The notes beneath the pieces were generated by a model, which did not search any database, was not told the DNA's origin, and saw only the letters and a list, made by a program, of their open reading frames with translations. Below, piece after piece: positions 23,236-34,354 of a stretch of DNA of 64,000 nucleotides; positions within the stretch are counted from its first letter, which is position 1, and every line of letters begins with the position of its first letter. A program made the position numbers and the translations under genes. Source of the stretch: Portulaca oleracea (taxonomy: Eukaryota > Streptophyta > Magnoliopsida > Caryophyllales > Portulacaceae); assembly GCA_029582165.1 (NCBI GenBank), contig CM055882.1:11736001-11800000 (forward strand), in the 5' to 3' direction.

Positions 23236-23781
23236 TGTTCGACGAAATTACCATTTCGGCATCTAGCCTGCATACTCCGAATTTATTTGGTCCTTGTAAG
23301 TGGATTTCTAATTGCTGTAATGGGATTTTTGTAATTCATGATTGTGATGACAATTTGTTCGTAATCAACCCAACTATTAAAAAGACTAGGAAACTGCCCG
23401 CTTGGCCCTCTACTTTTGAATCTCGACACTACTATGTATACCAAGTATGGATTTGGGTATGATTACATTGCGAATGATTATTAGGTAGTCGTCCATACTC
23501 TCACTGAAAGGCAATATGAAGATATTTCGGGGTCTGATGTTACTAAACCTTTTAAAAATTCATCTCTTTATGTCTACTCCTTAAGAAATGGAACTTCGAA
23601 GACCTTGAAGGTTCGCTACTTTCATGTTGATCCAAGAGGAGGGGCTTTTGTAAATGGGCACATCCATTGGTTAGCATGTTGGAGAGATAATAGATCATCT
23701 ATTGTGGCTTTTGATTTAGCGAATGAGGTGTTTTGGGTGTTCCGTATGCCACAACATGGATCTATTATCTCTCCAATATGA
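23236..23781 (+). pseudogene. F-box gene, 3' part, after the copia insertion
   Basis: Begins with the second TGTTC copy and continues the frame left at 17953: FDEITISASS, WISNCCNGIFVIHDCDDNLFVINPTIKKTRKLP, then a one-base shift near 23445 into YGFGYDYIAND. A TAG follows at about 23484, then VYSLRNGTSKTLKV, GGAFVNGHIHWLACW, VAFDLANEVFWVFRMP and a stop near 23779. These are F-box-associated-domain blocks in order. The expected C-terminal part is missing, and the relic ends about 10 bp before a long-TIR transposon. The shift and stop mean it had decayed beyond the insertion alone. Confidence 0.88.
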
Positions 23782-24406
23782 TATTTCCAGCCAACCTTTA
23801 GGAAACCTTTGAAATAACGAACCAACTTTGAATATTAATTTACAACGAACCAACCTTGTCATGTTGATTTTTCCAGCAAACCGCCACCGAGTCTGACTCG
23901 TCGAAAAATTGACGTGGCAGCGGTGCTCGCTTATGTGGAGGTGTTTTAACAAAAAAAAAAGATTTTTTTTTGATGAGTTGGATTGAATAATCTAACTTTT
24001 TCTTTTTTTTAAAAAATCCATCTCAACCCCCTCCCCTTTTCTTTCTTTATCTCTCCTCTCTCTCTCACTCTCTCTCACACCCCCCGCCCCCGACCCATCC
24101 CCCCCCCCCACCCCCAACCTCTCACTCTCTCTCTCTCTCAACCACCCTCACCACTGCCACTACCACCTCCACTGCCAGCCATCTCCACCACCACAACCTC
24201 CACTTCCATCCATCTCCACCACCACAACCTCTACCTCACCCCCTTCTCTCTCTCACACACAACCCCCTAGCCCCCGACCCATCCCCCCACCCCCAACCGA
24301 TTACTCTGTTTTTGCTCTGTGTAATTCCACCCATCAAATAACTCCCTCTACTCTCTCTTATGGGTTTATGATGAATGATGAATGATGATGCTCCCAACTC
24401 CCACCT

Positions 24407-24409
24407 CTA

Positions 24410-24466
<57 letters not shown>

Positions 24467-24482
24467 TCTCTCTTTCTCTCTC
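24407..24482 (+). repeat. CT microsatellite inside the Pack-type element
   Basis: A nearly pure TCTC run between the left arm and the captured gene fragment. Confidence 0.8.
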
Positions 24483-24524
24483 GTTTCTTGTTTGAACCCA
24501 CCCGTGAAGCTGTTCTGAATTCAA

Positions 24525-25064
24525 TTCCTCGATAAATTCACCTGCGGCTTCACCTGCTCCGCCGTCCCCGGCGACACCACCACCCGAGTCACCGAGCTCG
24601 CACTTGACCAGGCGAGTTACTCCGCCACACTCGCCGCCGTCTCCTGGGGGAACCTCCGCTTCCTCCGCTCCCTCAACCTCTCCGGTAACCACTTCTCCGG
24701 CCCCATCCCCAAGTCCCTCTCCGAGTTAACCCGGCTGCAGAAGCTCACACTGTCGATGAACTCGCTCTCCGGTCCCATCCCCAACTCGCTGGGTCGACTC
24801 GGCGAGCTCCAACAGCTCGCCCTCGACAACAACGCCCTCTCCGGCCACATCCCTCCCTGATTTTCCGAGCTGGTTTCTCTGACGAGGCTGGAGGTGCAGA
24901 TGAACAAATTCGCCGACGAGTTCCCGGACTTGAGTCGACTCGGGAACCTCTCCTTCCTCGACTGCGGTAGCAACTCCATCTCCGATGACTTCCCGGCGAG
25001 TCTCCCGGCGAACTTAATCGAACTCTCCATGAGAAACAACGATCTGAGCGGGAATCTTCCATAA
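24525..25064 (+). pseudogene. Captured leucine-rich-repeat protein fragment
   Basis: One frame of 179 codons reads as a plant extracellular LRR protein: CGFTCSAVPG, then RVTELALDQASYSATL, LRFLRSLNLSGNHFSGPIP, LTRLQKLTLSMNSLSGPIP, GELQQLALDNNALSGHIPP, LTRLEVQMNKFADEFPDL, LSFLDCGSNSISDDFP and LIELSMRNNDLSGNLP. Each repeat has the LxxLxLxxNxLSGxIP pattern of receptor-like proteins. One internal TGA at 24858-24860 and a TAA at 25062 interrupt it, and there is no start, signal peptide or kinase. The base composition is far more GC-rich than the surroundings, so it was copied from elsewhere in the genome. It resembles the RLP29/PII-2 group, which is a recollection and not tested. Confidence 0.85.
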
Positions 25065-25578
25065 CGCATACCACCATTTCTGCAAGTTCTCGACCTGGGG
25101 GTAGGGGGGATGGGTCGGGGGCTGGGGCTGGGGGGTTGTGAGAGAGAGAGAGAGAAGGGGGGAGGGGGTGAGGTGGAGGTTGTGGCGGTGGAGATGGCTG
25201 GCAGTGGTGAGGGTGGTTGAGAGAGAGAGTGTGAGAGGTTGGGGGTGGGGGTGGGGGGGGATGGGTCGGGGGATGGGGGCTGGGGGTGTTAGAGAGAGAG
25301 AGAGAGAGAGAGAAGAGAGAGAGAGAAAAGGGGAGGGGGTTGAGGTGGATTTTTTTTAAAAAAAGAAAAAGTTGGATTATTCAATCCAACTGAGCAAAAT
25401 TTTTTTTTTCCTTTTTTTGGTTAAAACACCTCCTCATAAGCGAGCACCGCCACCACGTCAGCTTTTCGACGAGTCAGAATCGGTGGCGGTTCGCTGGAAA
25501 AATCAACATGACAAGGTTGGTTCGTTGAAAATTAATGTTCAAGTTTGGTTCGTTATTTCAAAAGACCTCCCAAAGGTT

Positions 25579-26200
25579 TTCCAATTTCCCTACAACTTTT
25601 ATAATTAAAAATTAAATTCTACGAAAACAAACTCGAGAAAACAACATACATGATTTAACAAAGTTTTTTTGCGACGGACTTTTCCCTCGCAAGGATTTTT
25701 ATTCTTTTTTTAAATTTTTCGTGAGATGGTACAACGGAACTGAATTCCGTCGCAGAGTCCATCGGTCGTTGCAAAAATTCTGTTGCTGTTTGGTTACTTC
25801 CCCGCAATATGACAAGTTTTTAGTTTAGCTATAGCTGTGAAAGTATTATTGTTCAAACAAACCATATGAATGTTTAATACATTTGGTTATATTAATTTAC
25901 TAGAATATGGAGATCTAAAATTATATTTTTGAGCTAATTATTATATCCACTATTAAAAGTTATACCGAGAAAACCATTATTATTAGAACTCACGAAACAA
26001 GACCTTATCAAATTATTTATTTATATCATAGACAAACTAATTATAGAAATAACAATGATGCATTGATATGATGAATATAATACAAATTTATCTTTATTAT
26101 GAAATGAAAAGTTAATCCCAAAAATTGAATTAAAATTTTAATACTAATTTACATTAATGAACTTATACATAAAAAATAATATATCTAAGGAAACTTAGGC
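25579..26200. other. AT-rich spacer, possible transposon remnant
   Basis: TTTGCGACGGACTTTTCC at about 25669 and CCGTCGCAGAGTCC at about 25757 form a weak inverted pair, perhaps a remnant. Nothing coding is visible. Confidence 0.35.
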
Positions 26201-26472
26201 GCCATTCTTTTATGCGGTATCGCGCGATGCGGTATCGCACCATACCACACCACTCAATATTCTACCACATTTCACCACACTCGACACCATTTTCCCACAA
26301 ATCATTATCAAAATATCTTTTTACTTTTCTCTCTCCTCACTTTTCTTCTCTACTTTTTACATTCTTTCTCATCACCTACTCCACCTACCACAAATCTCAT
26401 CCCAACTCACCACAACCCACCACACTTTTCAAATTCAACCACACCACAACCGCACCACATAAAAGAACAGGG
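26201..26472. mobile_element. MITE, family 'TTCTTTTATGCGG', copy 4
   Basis: GCCATTCTTTTATGCGGTAT at the left and ACCACATAAAAGAACAGG at the right, with the ACCACA-rich interior shared with the copies at 957, 1837 and 10398. Confidence 0.65.
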
Positions 26473-26557
26473 AATGACAAAATATATGTTCTTTGATATG
26501 ATTTCCATTTTAGAAAAAATTAATGAAAAAGATAACATTCTCTATAGTATATATATT

Positions 26558-26947
26558 GGTTGTGTTCGGTAGTAGCGTTTGGGGTAGCGTTTAGCGTTTT
26601 GACCAAATCAAAACTCTAATTGCATAAATATTAGTGTTCGGTAAACTAGCGTTTTAAGTAGCGTTTAGAGTTTTAATGAGTGTTTTGTGAAACGCTAATA
26701 AGGTTAACGTTTAGCGTTTGGAATAGCGTTTCATATTTTTCGGTCAAAAAATACCCTTTGAAAATTTTATCTTTGGAAATTATGGATATCCTTTTATGTC
26801 AATTCACATTAATCTGTTAATTCAACCGCTAAATTTATCGAACACAATTCTCATTTGAATAGTCATCCGCTATCTGTTACTTAAACCGCTATCCGCTGCT
26901 TAAACCGCTATCCGTTATCTAAAACACTAATTTTGCCGAACAATGCC
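26558..26947. mobile_element. TIR element, 390 bp, 'GTGTTCGGTA' type
   Basis: Starts GGTTGTGTTCGGTAG and ends GCCGAACAATGCC, flanked by ATT on both sides (26555-26557 and 26948-26950). The interior repeats TAGCGTTT at the left and AAACCGCTA at the right. The 3-bp duplication suggests a PIF/Harbinger-like origin, but ATT is not the canonical TWA target. Confidence 0.6.
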
Positions 26948-27350
26948 ATTAATAATAATTTTTAGTATATGAAAATTTGAATAGATGTTACACATATATG
27001 AGTCAGAGCATTTTCCACCGAACTAGAAATTGTAAGTTTTTATTGAGTGTGTAAAAAATAATTTAACAATAAATGGAAACATAAATTATTTATAGATAAA
27101 GATGGAAAATATATTTGTTATAATGAATTATTTAAGAATATAAAGACCGTTATTATTTAATTCTTTAAATAGCAAGGCATTAATATTATATTTTGAACAA
27201 AATTAAATATTATTGAACAATTGGAAATAAATATCTTTATATGTCGTGTCTTTTAAATACTTTTTTTGATTAATGAGAAAAATTACATATTGTTCTAAAA
27301 TTTAAAATGACATACATTTATCAATATTTACTTTCTTTCTGGAAAAAAAA

Positions 27351-27530
27351 ATTAAAAACATCACTTTTTTCAATAGTTACTTAAATTTACTTTTATTTAT
27401 TAAAAATTATAAAAACTTAACTTTTCATTTTAAAAAAATTATTTGTGGTTAAATGAAAAGTTAAGTTTTTATAATTTTTAATAAATAAAAGTAAATTTAA
27501 GTAACTATTGAAAAAAGTGACATTTTTAAT
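27351..27530. repeat. 80-bp-arm hairpin
   Basis: Arm 27351-27430 (ATTAAAAACATCAC to CTTTTCATTT) is the near-perfect inverse of 27451-27530, with only about two mismatches and a 20-bp loop. It is immediately followed by a Stowaway-like MITE. A transcript would fold into a long stem. Confidence 0.85.
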
Positions 27531-27547
27531 TTTTAATAAACAAAGTA

Positions 27548-27813
27548 CTCCCTCCATCCCTTAATGAGTGTCAATTTTTTTAACTACCTTGCCCCTTTTT
27601 ATTTGACAATTTTACATTTTCAATAATTAAAATACCTATATTACCCCTAATTAATGAATAAAATTTTTATTTTACTTTTTAAAATTTTCTTTTATTCTTC
27701 TCTTTTAATGAAGGGTATACTTGTCCATACATAATTTTTTCACTCTATTTCCAACACTCATAGGTTTTGTAAAAGTAGTTAATTTGACATTTCAAAAGGG
27801 ATGGAAGAGTAGG
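27548..27813. mobile_element. Stowaway-like MITE
   Basis: CTCCCTCCATCCCTT at the left and AAGGGATGGAAGAGTAGG at the right, each bordered by TA (27546-27547 and 27814-27815), the Tc1/mariner target. Confidence 0.75.
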
Positions 27814-28047
27814 TATTAGTGCATTTAACCACAAATCTTACAAGCCCTGATTGATTAAAAATTAAAGATTAAAAGGTTAAAGATATCTAGAATATTTACC
27901 AAATCCTAGGTTGGAGAACGTGATTACTATAATCAAATTATGCAACGGCGGGCGCAATTCCCCCTCTTATTTATCTCCCCCTTTTCAGTTTGCATTAAAA
28001 TAACAAAAACCACAATTTCAGCTCAAAACCGCCACTGTTGAAGAACG

Positions 28048-31000
28048 ATGAACACCCTTGTACTGAATTTGAACTTACTTTCATGGCTGGGGAAGATGAG
28101 CTTGATTCTAGCAGCAATGGAAGTTCTGATTGATGGGCAAAAGAACATTCCTACTACTTTGGATGGGCCATTCAAGCCTGTAACGCATCGTTTTGATCCA
28201 TCTTTGAGACGAGGAAGTGATGATTTACCCATGGATCATCCACGATTGAGGAGGAATGTAAGTGGGTTTTTCCCTGAGCAAATTTCCCTTGCTCTTTCTT
28301 CCCCCAATTCAATCTGGGTTTCCTGGGTTACTGGTATAGTTTCTTCTTCTTCCTTCTTCTTAGTTTTCTCTACGTTTTACTGACGTTTATAACTAATCAT
28401 ATGATCATATATGTTTGATTAGTTTTCTCGTATATGGGTTCAGTTTGTCCAATTGAATGTAATTGCCCTAGTTCTCATATTTGGTTGAATGAATGATGAG
28501 CTTGGATTAATGATTATCTTATAGAGTATTTTGTTCAAGTCATATGATCATGCAGCCCATGACATTAGTTAGTCTTAAATATTTGTTATAGAGCATATTC
28601 AAATTCTTGCATTTGGGTGAATGCAACTTGGATTCATGATCATCTCATTATTAGTTTCATATAATCCAAAATCAAAGCTTACCCATTTGCTCTATTGTAC
28701 CTGTTCATTCACATAAGATGCAGTGGGTGTGAAAATTGAATTTGGCATTATTCCAATAACCCCTGATGTTAGATGGATTCGATGATATTTGACACTTGAA
28801 TTTGGCATCGTTCGGAGTTTGGACTCTATTTTCCCCGAATTCCCCATCTTATATGTATGTCGTGTCAAAATCCATGAAGTGTGAAAATTGAATCATGGGT
28901 CCTGGATGATTTGTTACAGGGGAGGCTCAGGTAGGTACCAATTTGACAGCATTGGATCCATCAACTGTTGCCAGTGAAGTTTGGTATGGTAAAGAGAGCG
29001 GGAAGTACACCGATAAGCAGACGGGGGTGTCAATGGTTTATAGCCAGTTGTATCCTTATGAAGGTCTATTCAATTACACTTCAGGCATCATTCATCATGT
29101 TAGACTCCAAGGTATGCATTTAAAGAGTATTCATTTTTATTGTAAATACCCTACTGATGATAATCAGATTTGTATTATATATGCAAAATAGTTGTTTTAG
29201 CATTTTGGTTTTCAAATCAGTCAGTGATACAGATTTGTTCAAGGAAGTCGGTATGGCTAACTATAAAGACTTTTTCTGCGCCTTTTTGTATCGGCTTTGC
29301 CCCATAAACTGGCTGAAAAAGTGGTGGTAACAACACCCTCCCCCAAAAAAACCCAATTTTTAAATTATATGTGTGTTCTTTTGATTAGTTTGTTACTTAG
29401 CATTGCCCCCCCCCCCTCTGCTCCTAAAGAAAAGAAAATGTAGAAGGAAGAAAGAGTATGTTATAGAAACACAGGTTTTTGGAGTTACATTGTTTCTTTG
29501 GTTGGTTTATGTCCTCAGGTTGTTGGATCCAAAGATTTCCAATGTCCAAATGTTGGCCTTACAAATCTTTATTGCTTTAGAGAAGCTCGATATATGACGC
29601 CTCCGAGCAAGATCAAAATTGGACCTTGCACATTGTTTCCTTAAACAACTTTTACATTCTCTTGAGGGCACTATTAGGTTAGATAAGTAATGAAAAATTT
29701 TGGTTGGAAAAGTTTTGGGAGAACATGAAAAGTTTTGGAAAAGTTGGATAATTTAGGTAATGCGCAACATGAGTATTTGTTATATGTTCTATAAAATTTT
29801 CAACATTTTCCACATTCTCTCAAAACTTTCCCAACCAAGATTTACCAAAATACACCTAACCTAATATTACCCTTCAAAAGAACACATGTATGCGTTTGTT
29901 GTTCCTAACTTCCTATTTGAATCCACTGTCTTAAACAATAGCATATGTGTTTTACTATCATTGTGATTCAGTGCATATTTCTTGTGTTGTTTTGTTTACT
30001 AAGGCCTCGAACCTGAAACGAAGTATTATTACAAGTGCGGTGATGGTTCTATCCCTGCTTTGAGTGATGAGCATACCTTTGAAACCCTGCCTTTGCCTGG
30101 TCCAAATGTGTATCCTAGCCGCATTGCTGTTGTTGGAGATTTGGGTCTGACTCTCAATTCAACCACTACCTTTGATCATGTTATCGAGAATGATCCAACA
30201 TTGATTATCATGCTTGGTGACATGAGTTATGCAAATCAGTATCGGACCATTGGTGGGAAAGGAGCTTCATGTTATTATTGTGCTTTCCCTCATACACCCA
30301 TGAGAGAGTCATATCAACCACGGTGGGATGGTTGGGGAAGGTAAATGAAACATACTAAGCTAAGCTCTACTTCTAGATTTCCCCCGACCCCATGTATGTA
30401 GGACCCACATTGGGAGTGGTTATTGTTGTTATACTAAGTTGACCTGTACATTTGGATCCCCCCTCCCTTCCCCAGTATGTGGGACCCACATTAGGAATTG
30501 TTCTTGTGCTTAGCTCAGCTATATTTGGATCTCCACAGTATGGGGGACCTACATTGGGAGTTGTTGCTATAGTACTTAGTTGAGTTGTACACTTGGATCT
30601 CTCTAGACCCCATGTGTGTGGGACCTATGTTGGGAGTTGTATTCAATTGATCTCTAATCTGGATCTTCCTAAACCCTTTGTATGCGAGACCCATATTGGG
30701 AGTTGTTGTACTCATGACTCAACCTAGCTCTACATACCCATTTTTCTTTTGCATTTTCTCTCTTTTTTTTTTTTGGGGGGGGGGGGGGGTGTAGAAATAG
30801 TCCAGTTGTAGAGAGGCAATGTTGGTTGGGGGATGGGGGATCATGTGGGGAAGACCTGATGTATGCAGACTTGCCTTTTGTTACAAAGAAGCAGTTTCCA
30901 AAAGAACTACTTCGAAAACATTCCGTTGATTCATTTCTCGAGAGTACTAATGTGGAAATTTGGACACAGGTTTATGGAGCCATTAATCTCTAGGGTCCCA

Positions 31001-32883
31001 ATGATGGTTATCGCAGGAAATCACGAGATAGAGCCTCAAGCAGGTGAGGTGACATTCAAATCATATCTCACAAGGTTTGCCGTTCCTTCAGAAGAAAGTG
31101 GGTCTCGAAGTAATTTCTACTACACTTTCGATGCTGGGGGTATACATTTCATCATGTTGGGAGCGTATGTGGACTATAACACAACAAGTGAGTTCTGTTT
31201 GTTGTTTACTTATTTTCCTCTTAGTAACCTTCTTAAAATGAGTTTTGCACCAAATTAACCTTCTTATCATGTTTGAATATATAGGTTCTCAATATGCCTG
31301 GCTAATGAAAGACTTGGAAAAGGTTGACAGGAGTGTAACTCCTTGGTTAGTTGCTGCTTGGCACCCTCCATGGTACAACAGCTATACGTCACATTATCAG
31401 GAATTCGAGTGCATGAGGCAACAAATGGAGGCACTTCTCTATCACTATCGTGTTGATATGGTATTTTCTGGTCATGTAAGTCATCTGCAGTACACCTTTG
31501 ACGTATAAAAAAGTCATTCTGAACTTCAGGGTCTCACAAAAATGCTAGGGCTCTTACAAAAGTACTTGCGTAGCTTGTGTCCGTAAAGATAAACTTTAAA
31601 GATTGATGTCCATACCTACTTGGATTCCTTTTCAGGTTCATGCATATGAGCGGATGAACCGTGTTTTCAACTACACATTGGATTCATGTGCACCTGTGTA
31701 TATAACAGTAGGAGATGGTGGGAATATCGAGCTAGTTGATGTGAATCATGCAGATGACCCAGGAAAGTGCCCAGGTCCAAGAAAAAATATCCCTGAGTTC
31801 GGTGGTGTTTGCCGTGTGAACATCACTTCTGGCCCTGCAAAGGGTAAGTTTTGCTGGGACAGACAACCCGAGTGGAGCGCCTTCAGAGAGAGCAGCTTTG
31901 GACATGGAGTTCTGGAGGTGAGGTTATGTGCAAATGTCTCAAGGGTACCATATTGTGATTTGTTATGTAGGGGGTAATCCCACCTTTACAACTTAATCTA
32001 AACCCAAATTTACCCGTTCCTTTCCGTATTCCTAACATTTGATTTTTCAACTTTTACCTGAAGTTACTGACCTTTACCTTACCCATACATTGCCATACCC
32101 TTGAAAAGAATACGCCATGTATATTTTTCACATTGTCTAGAATTAGACTAACGAATAACAATGGTTTTAGATGTAACATCATCTATTTCTTGATTTACCC
32201 CCTTGATCCCACTAGCAAAAGTTTGACTGACCCGAATACTCGAATTTGTTGGACTCGGAAAAAACCTGGATATAGTCATGGATCTTTTGCACGAATTTGG
32301 ACATTGAACGACTTGGACAAAACATGTCTTATATTTCTACTGTTTGAACCCGATTTTGACCCGAATTAGGTCCGTCTGATTGGTCCAACCCGAAAAAGAC
32401 CAGGTAGTGGTCATCTATTTCTTGTCCGAGCTTCGACCTTCACCTAGAAAGAGAAAGAAAAAGGACTAAAAATGAGGCAAAACCCAGATGAGATGGCCTT
32501 GATTGAATATGTCATGTTTTTTTTTCCATCTGATGCAGGTTGTAAATTCTACACATGCATTGTGGAGCTGGCATAGGAATCAGGATGTTTATAAAGACAA
32601 TAATAAAGGGGATCAAATATACATTGTTAGGCAGCCTGAATTGTGCTCTCCACCCAGAAGAGGACTTCTTAATACAACCTCATCAGGCAGCCCATACAAT
32701 TTAATAGCATCTGCTTATTGTTTGCTTCATTTATCTTCTCCAAATGAAGAGTGTATAGTAGTGAGTGTATACATATATATTTGCTCTGTAATGCTCTCTT
32801 TTACTCTCTTGTATTTGTTGGTAAATCGATTGTCCTGTGTACAATGTAAGCTCGGTAAAGTAAAGTCCGGTAAAATTGGGTAA
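28048..32883 (+). CDS. PAP23: Purple acid phosphatase, PAP23/PAP15 type, copy 2
   Basis: Seven exons at 28048-28333, 28920-29111, 30004-30340, 30970-31187, 31285-31475, 31636-31917 and 32539-32883. The first six have exactly the lengths of copy 1 (286, 192, 337, 218, 191 and 282), so the pair arose by duplication. All metal-ligand blocks are kept: GDLG 204-207, GDMSY 231-235, GNHE 288-291, AAWH 368-371 and GHVH 407-410. The leader peptide is also present. After RQPELCSPP (residue 541) a one-base difference shifts the frame past the stop used by copy 1, and the frame runs on to a TAA at 32881, predicting 616 residues. The added tail has a hydrophobic stretch at about 575-597 (IVVSVYIYICSVMLSFTLLY). 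Whether the tail is translated, or whether an unseen splice avoids it, is open. The 5' flank also resembles that of copy 1. Confidence 0.9.
30385..30720 (+). repeat. Minisatellite in intron 3 of PAP copy 2
   Basis: About five units with GGACCCACATTGGGAGTTG-like cores and GGATC/CCCCATGTGTG spacers, against about three in copy 1: the same unit with a different copy number. Confidence 0.75.
32215..32415. mobile_element. hAT-MITE fragment in intron 6 of PAP copy 2
   Basis: Contains the family words TGACCCGAATACTCG, GATTTTGACCCGAATTAGG and CCAACCCGAAAAAG. The 14-bp word TCATCTATTTCTTG lies on both sides (about 32179 and 32412). Copy 1 lacks it, so it was inserted after the gene duplication. Confidence 0.5.
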
Positions 32884-32975
32884 AATTTGGTAAACTATTG
32901 AATGTGTCGGTAATTTGAGCAACTATCGTGTGAAATTGTCCTACGGTAAGTTTATTATGAGATGTATAGTGTGAT

Positions 32976-33302
32976 TTGTGATGCTGGAGTGCAGTGAAGC
33001 TACCGTTGAACAAAGGCTGGCCTGTCAAGAGTTGTCATTAAAGGTGATTGTTTGAGGATCATCTCGTCCCTCAAGGGAGTTCCCAACATAGTCATAGGTT
33101 TTTATCTTTGTGAAATTTATCAGATTTTGTTATAGTGTGATTTTTGCTCTTTTTGTTACGTAAATAGGAAGGAAACAAAGTAGCTCATAATCTCGCTCAC
33201 CTCCAATCCTACAGTCTTGGGTGCATCACTTGGGAAGGAGATGAGTCTAATAATATGCAACGATTGGTATTTGAAGACATTTGTAATGCCGTTATCACTT
33301 AA
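32976..33302 (+). pseudogene. RNase H-like (RVT_3) domain relic
   Basis: Two pieces resemble the end of the plant RNase H-type domain found in non-LTR retroelements and their host-gene relatives. The first, 32976 to about 33078, reads EATVEQRLACQELSLK, then after a frame slip GDCLRIISSLKGVPN. The second, 33168-33302, follows a TAG and reads EGNKVAHNLAHLQ, then LVFEDICNA and a stop. The order EA...L...EL, GDCL...L, and N-VAH-LA fits the family. The catalytic N-terminal part and any reverse transcriptase are absent and the frame is broken, so this is a fossil. Confidence 0.7.
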
Positions 33303-34354
33303 TGAAGTTAACCTATAGTTTGCGATTAAAAAAGAAAAATACCAATCAAATTAATATCAAGAAGATATTCTAATGGAGTATGAATGTATGATTTATTAGT
33401 TGCAAACCTTATAAAAATAAAATAATATGAAACTAAAAATAATAATTTTCTATAAAATTATACAATAAAATAGTATGATTTATTACTATTTTATTATATA
33501 AAATAATTTTGACTAATGACCGTCCCAAAAAAATAATATGAAAAATCATTAGTCAAAATTATTAAAACAAACATAAAAATGATAAATGTATAACTTTACT
33601 TAGTTATTTTTTTCCTTCATTAATTATCAAATCTTAATTTATTATTGTTATTTTTAAAATTTTCACCTCTCTTAGTCTTCCTATTTTTACTCCCATTCAT
33701 TTTTAGATTCGATATTCCTATATTTTCTTCCCCTCAAAAAATCACCGTCCCAAAAAAAAAGGAGGGAAGAAGAAAAACAAAAACGAAAACAAAAATGAAA
33801 ACACTGACAACTTCGGCGTCGCAAAACCACCGCCTTCCCTCCACGTAAATCGCCGCCCGCCGGTGCCGGTGACCTCCGTCCCCCCGCCGCTCTCTCTCTC
33901 TCTCACTTTGATCGGAATTCCGCCATTGACGATTAGTTCTTCATCTAGTCTTCCCCTAACAGCACCACCATTGTTGATCATAGATATTATAGACATTCAA
34001 CAATTCTCGCTGCGAATTGAATTTCTCCGACAATCCCTATGTTTCTCCGTATCGTAACTTGATCTTCAATCCTCTAACAATCAGATGTTATGATCACAGC
34101 TAGATTCGATTTCAGAGATGGCGCTGCTTTTCAGGATCGATCGTAGATTTCTGTCCACGGAATTCCAAGCTTCATGATCAGCGAAACCTACCTCGCTTTT
34201 CATTACATCGAGTATAAAACAAACTTTGTCGTATTTCTCAGGTAAATTCTCACATTTTCCTCCTGTTCGTGTTCATCGATCAATCTTCAGAACAGATTTT
34301 TTATTTTTTTATTTTACTTTTTTCGTGTTCAGTATCTGAGGAAGCTTGATAGCG
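33303..34354 (+). promoter_or_regulatory. Upstream region and 5' leader of LNP
   Basis: AT-rich to about 33740, then a GC-richer leader with a CT run at 33890-33905, a pyrimidine patch typical of plant core promoters. A separate gene is not supported; the open frames here are compositional. A 5' untranslated intron is possible but cannot be placed. Confidence 0.45.

Larger units (their letters stand above)
23793..25578. mobile_element. Pack-MULE-like TIR element carrying an LRR gene fragment
   Basis: Very long inverted repeats enclose a foreign gene piece. AATAACGAACCAAC, CAACGAACCAACCTTGTCATG and GACTCGTCGAAAA at 23811-23910 are mirrored at about 25460-25560. The symmetry continues inward through a CT-rich arm (about 24040-24300) matched by a GA-rich arm (about 25090-25340). 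Between the arms lies a GC-rich leucine-rich-repeat coding fragment. No transposase is present. The design is that of Pack-MULEs, but I could not find a convincing 9-bp target duplication, so the superfamily is inferred. Confidence 0.75.

Noticed and set aside
24617..25069. 150-residue open frame on the minus strand
   Set aside because: It is the antisense shadow of the captured LRR fragment. The sense frame shows clear leucine-rich repeats, and the GC-rich composition keeps antisense frames open.
25660..25775. CGACGGA/TCCGTCG inverted words as a CACTA or MULE end
   Set aside because: Only short imperfect matches, no second end and no target duplication.
33645..34057. Open frames on both strands before LNP
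   Set aside because: Low-complexity A-rich and CT-rich leader sequence; better explained as promoter and 5' untranslated region.
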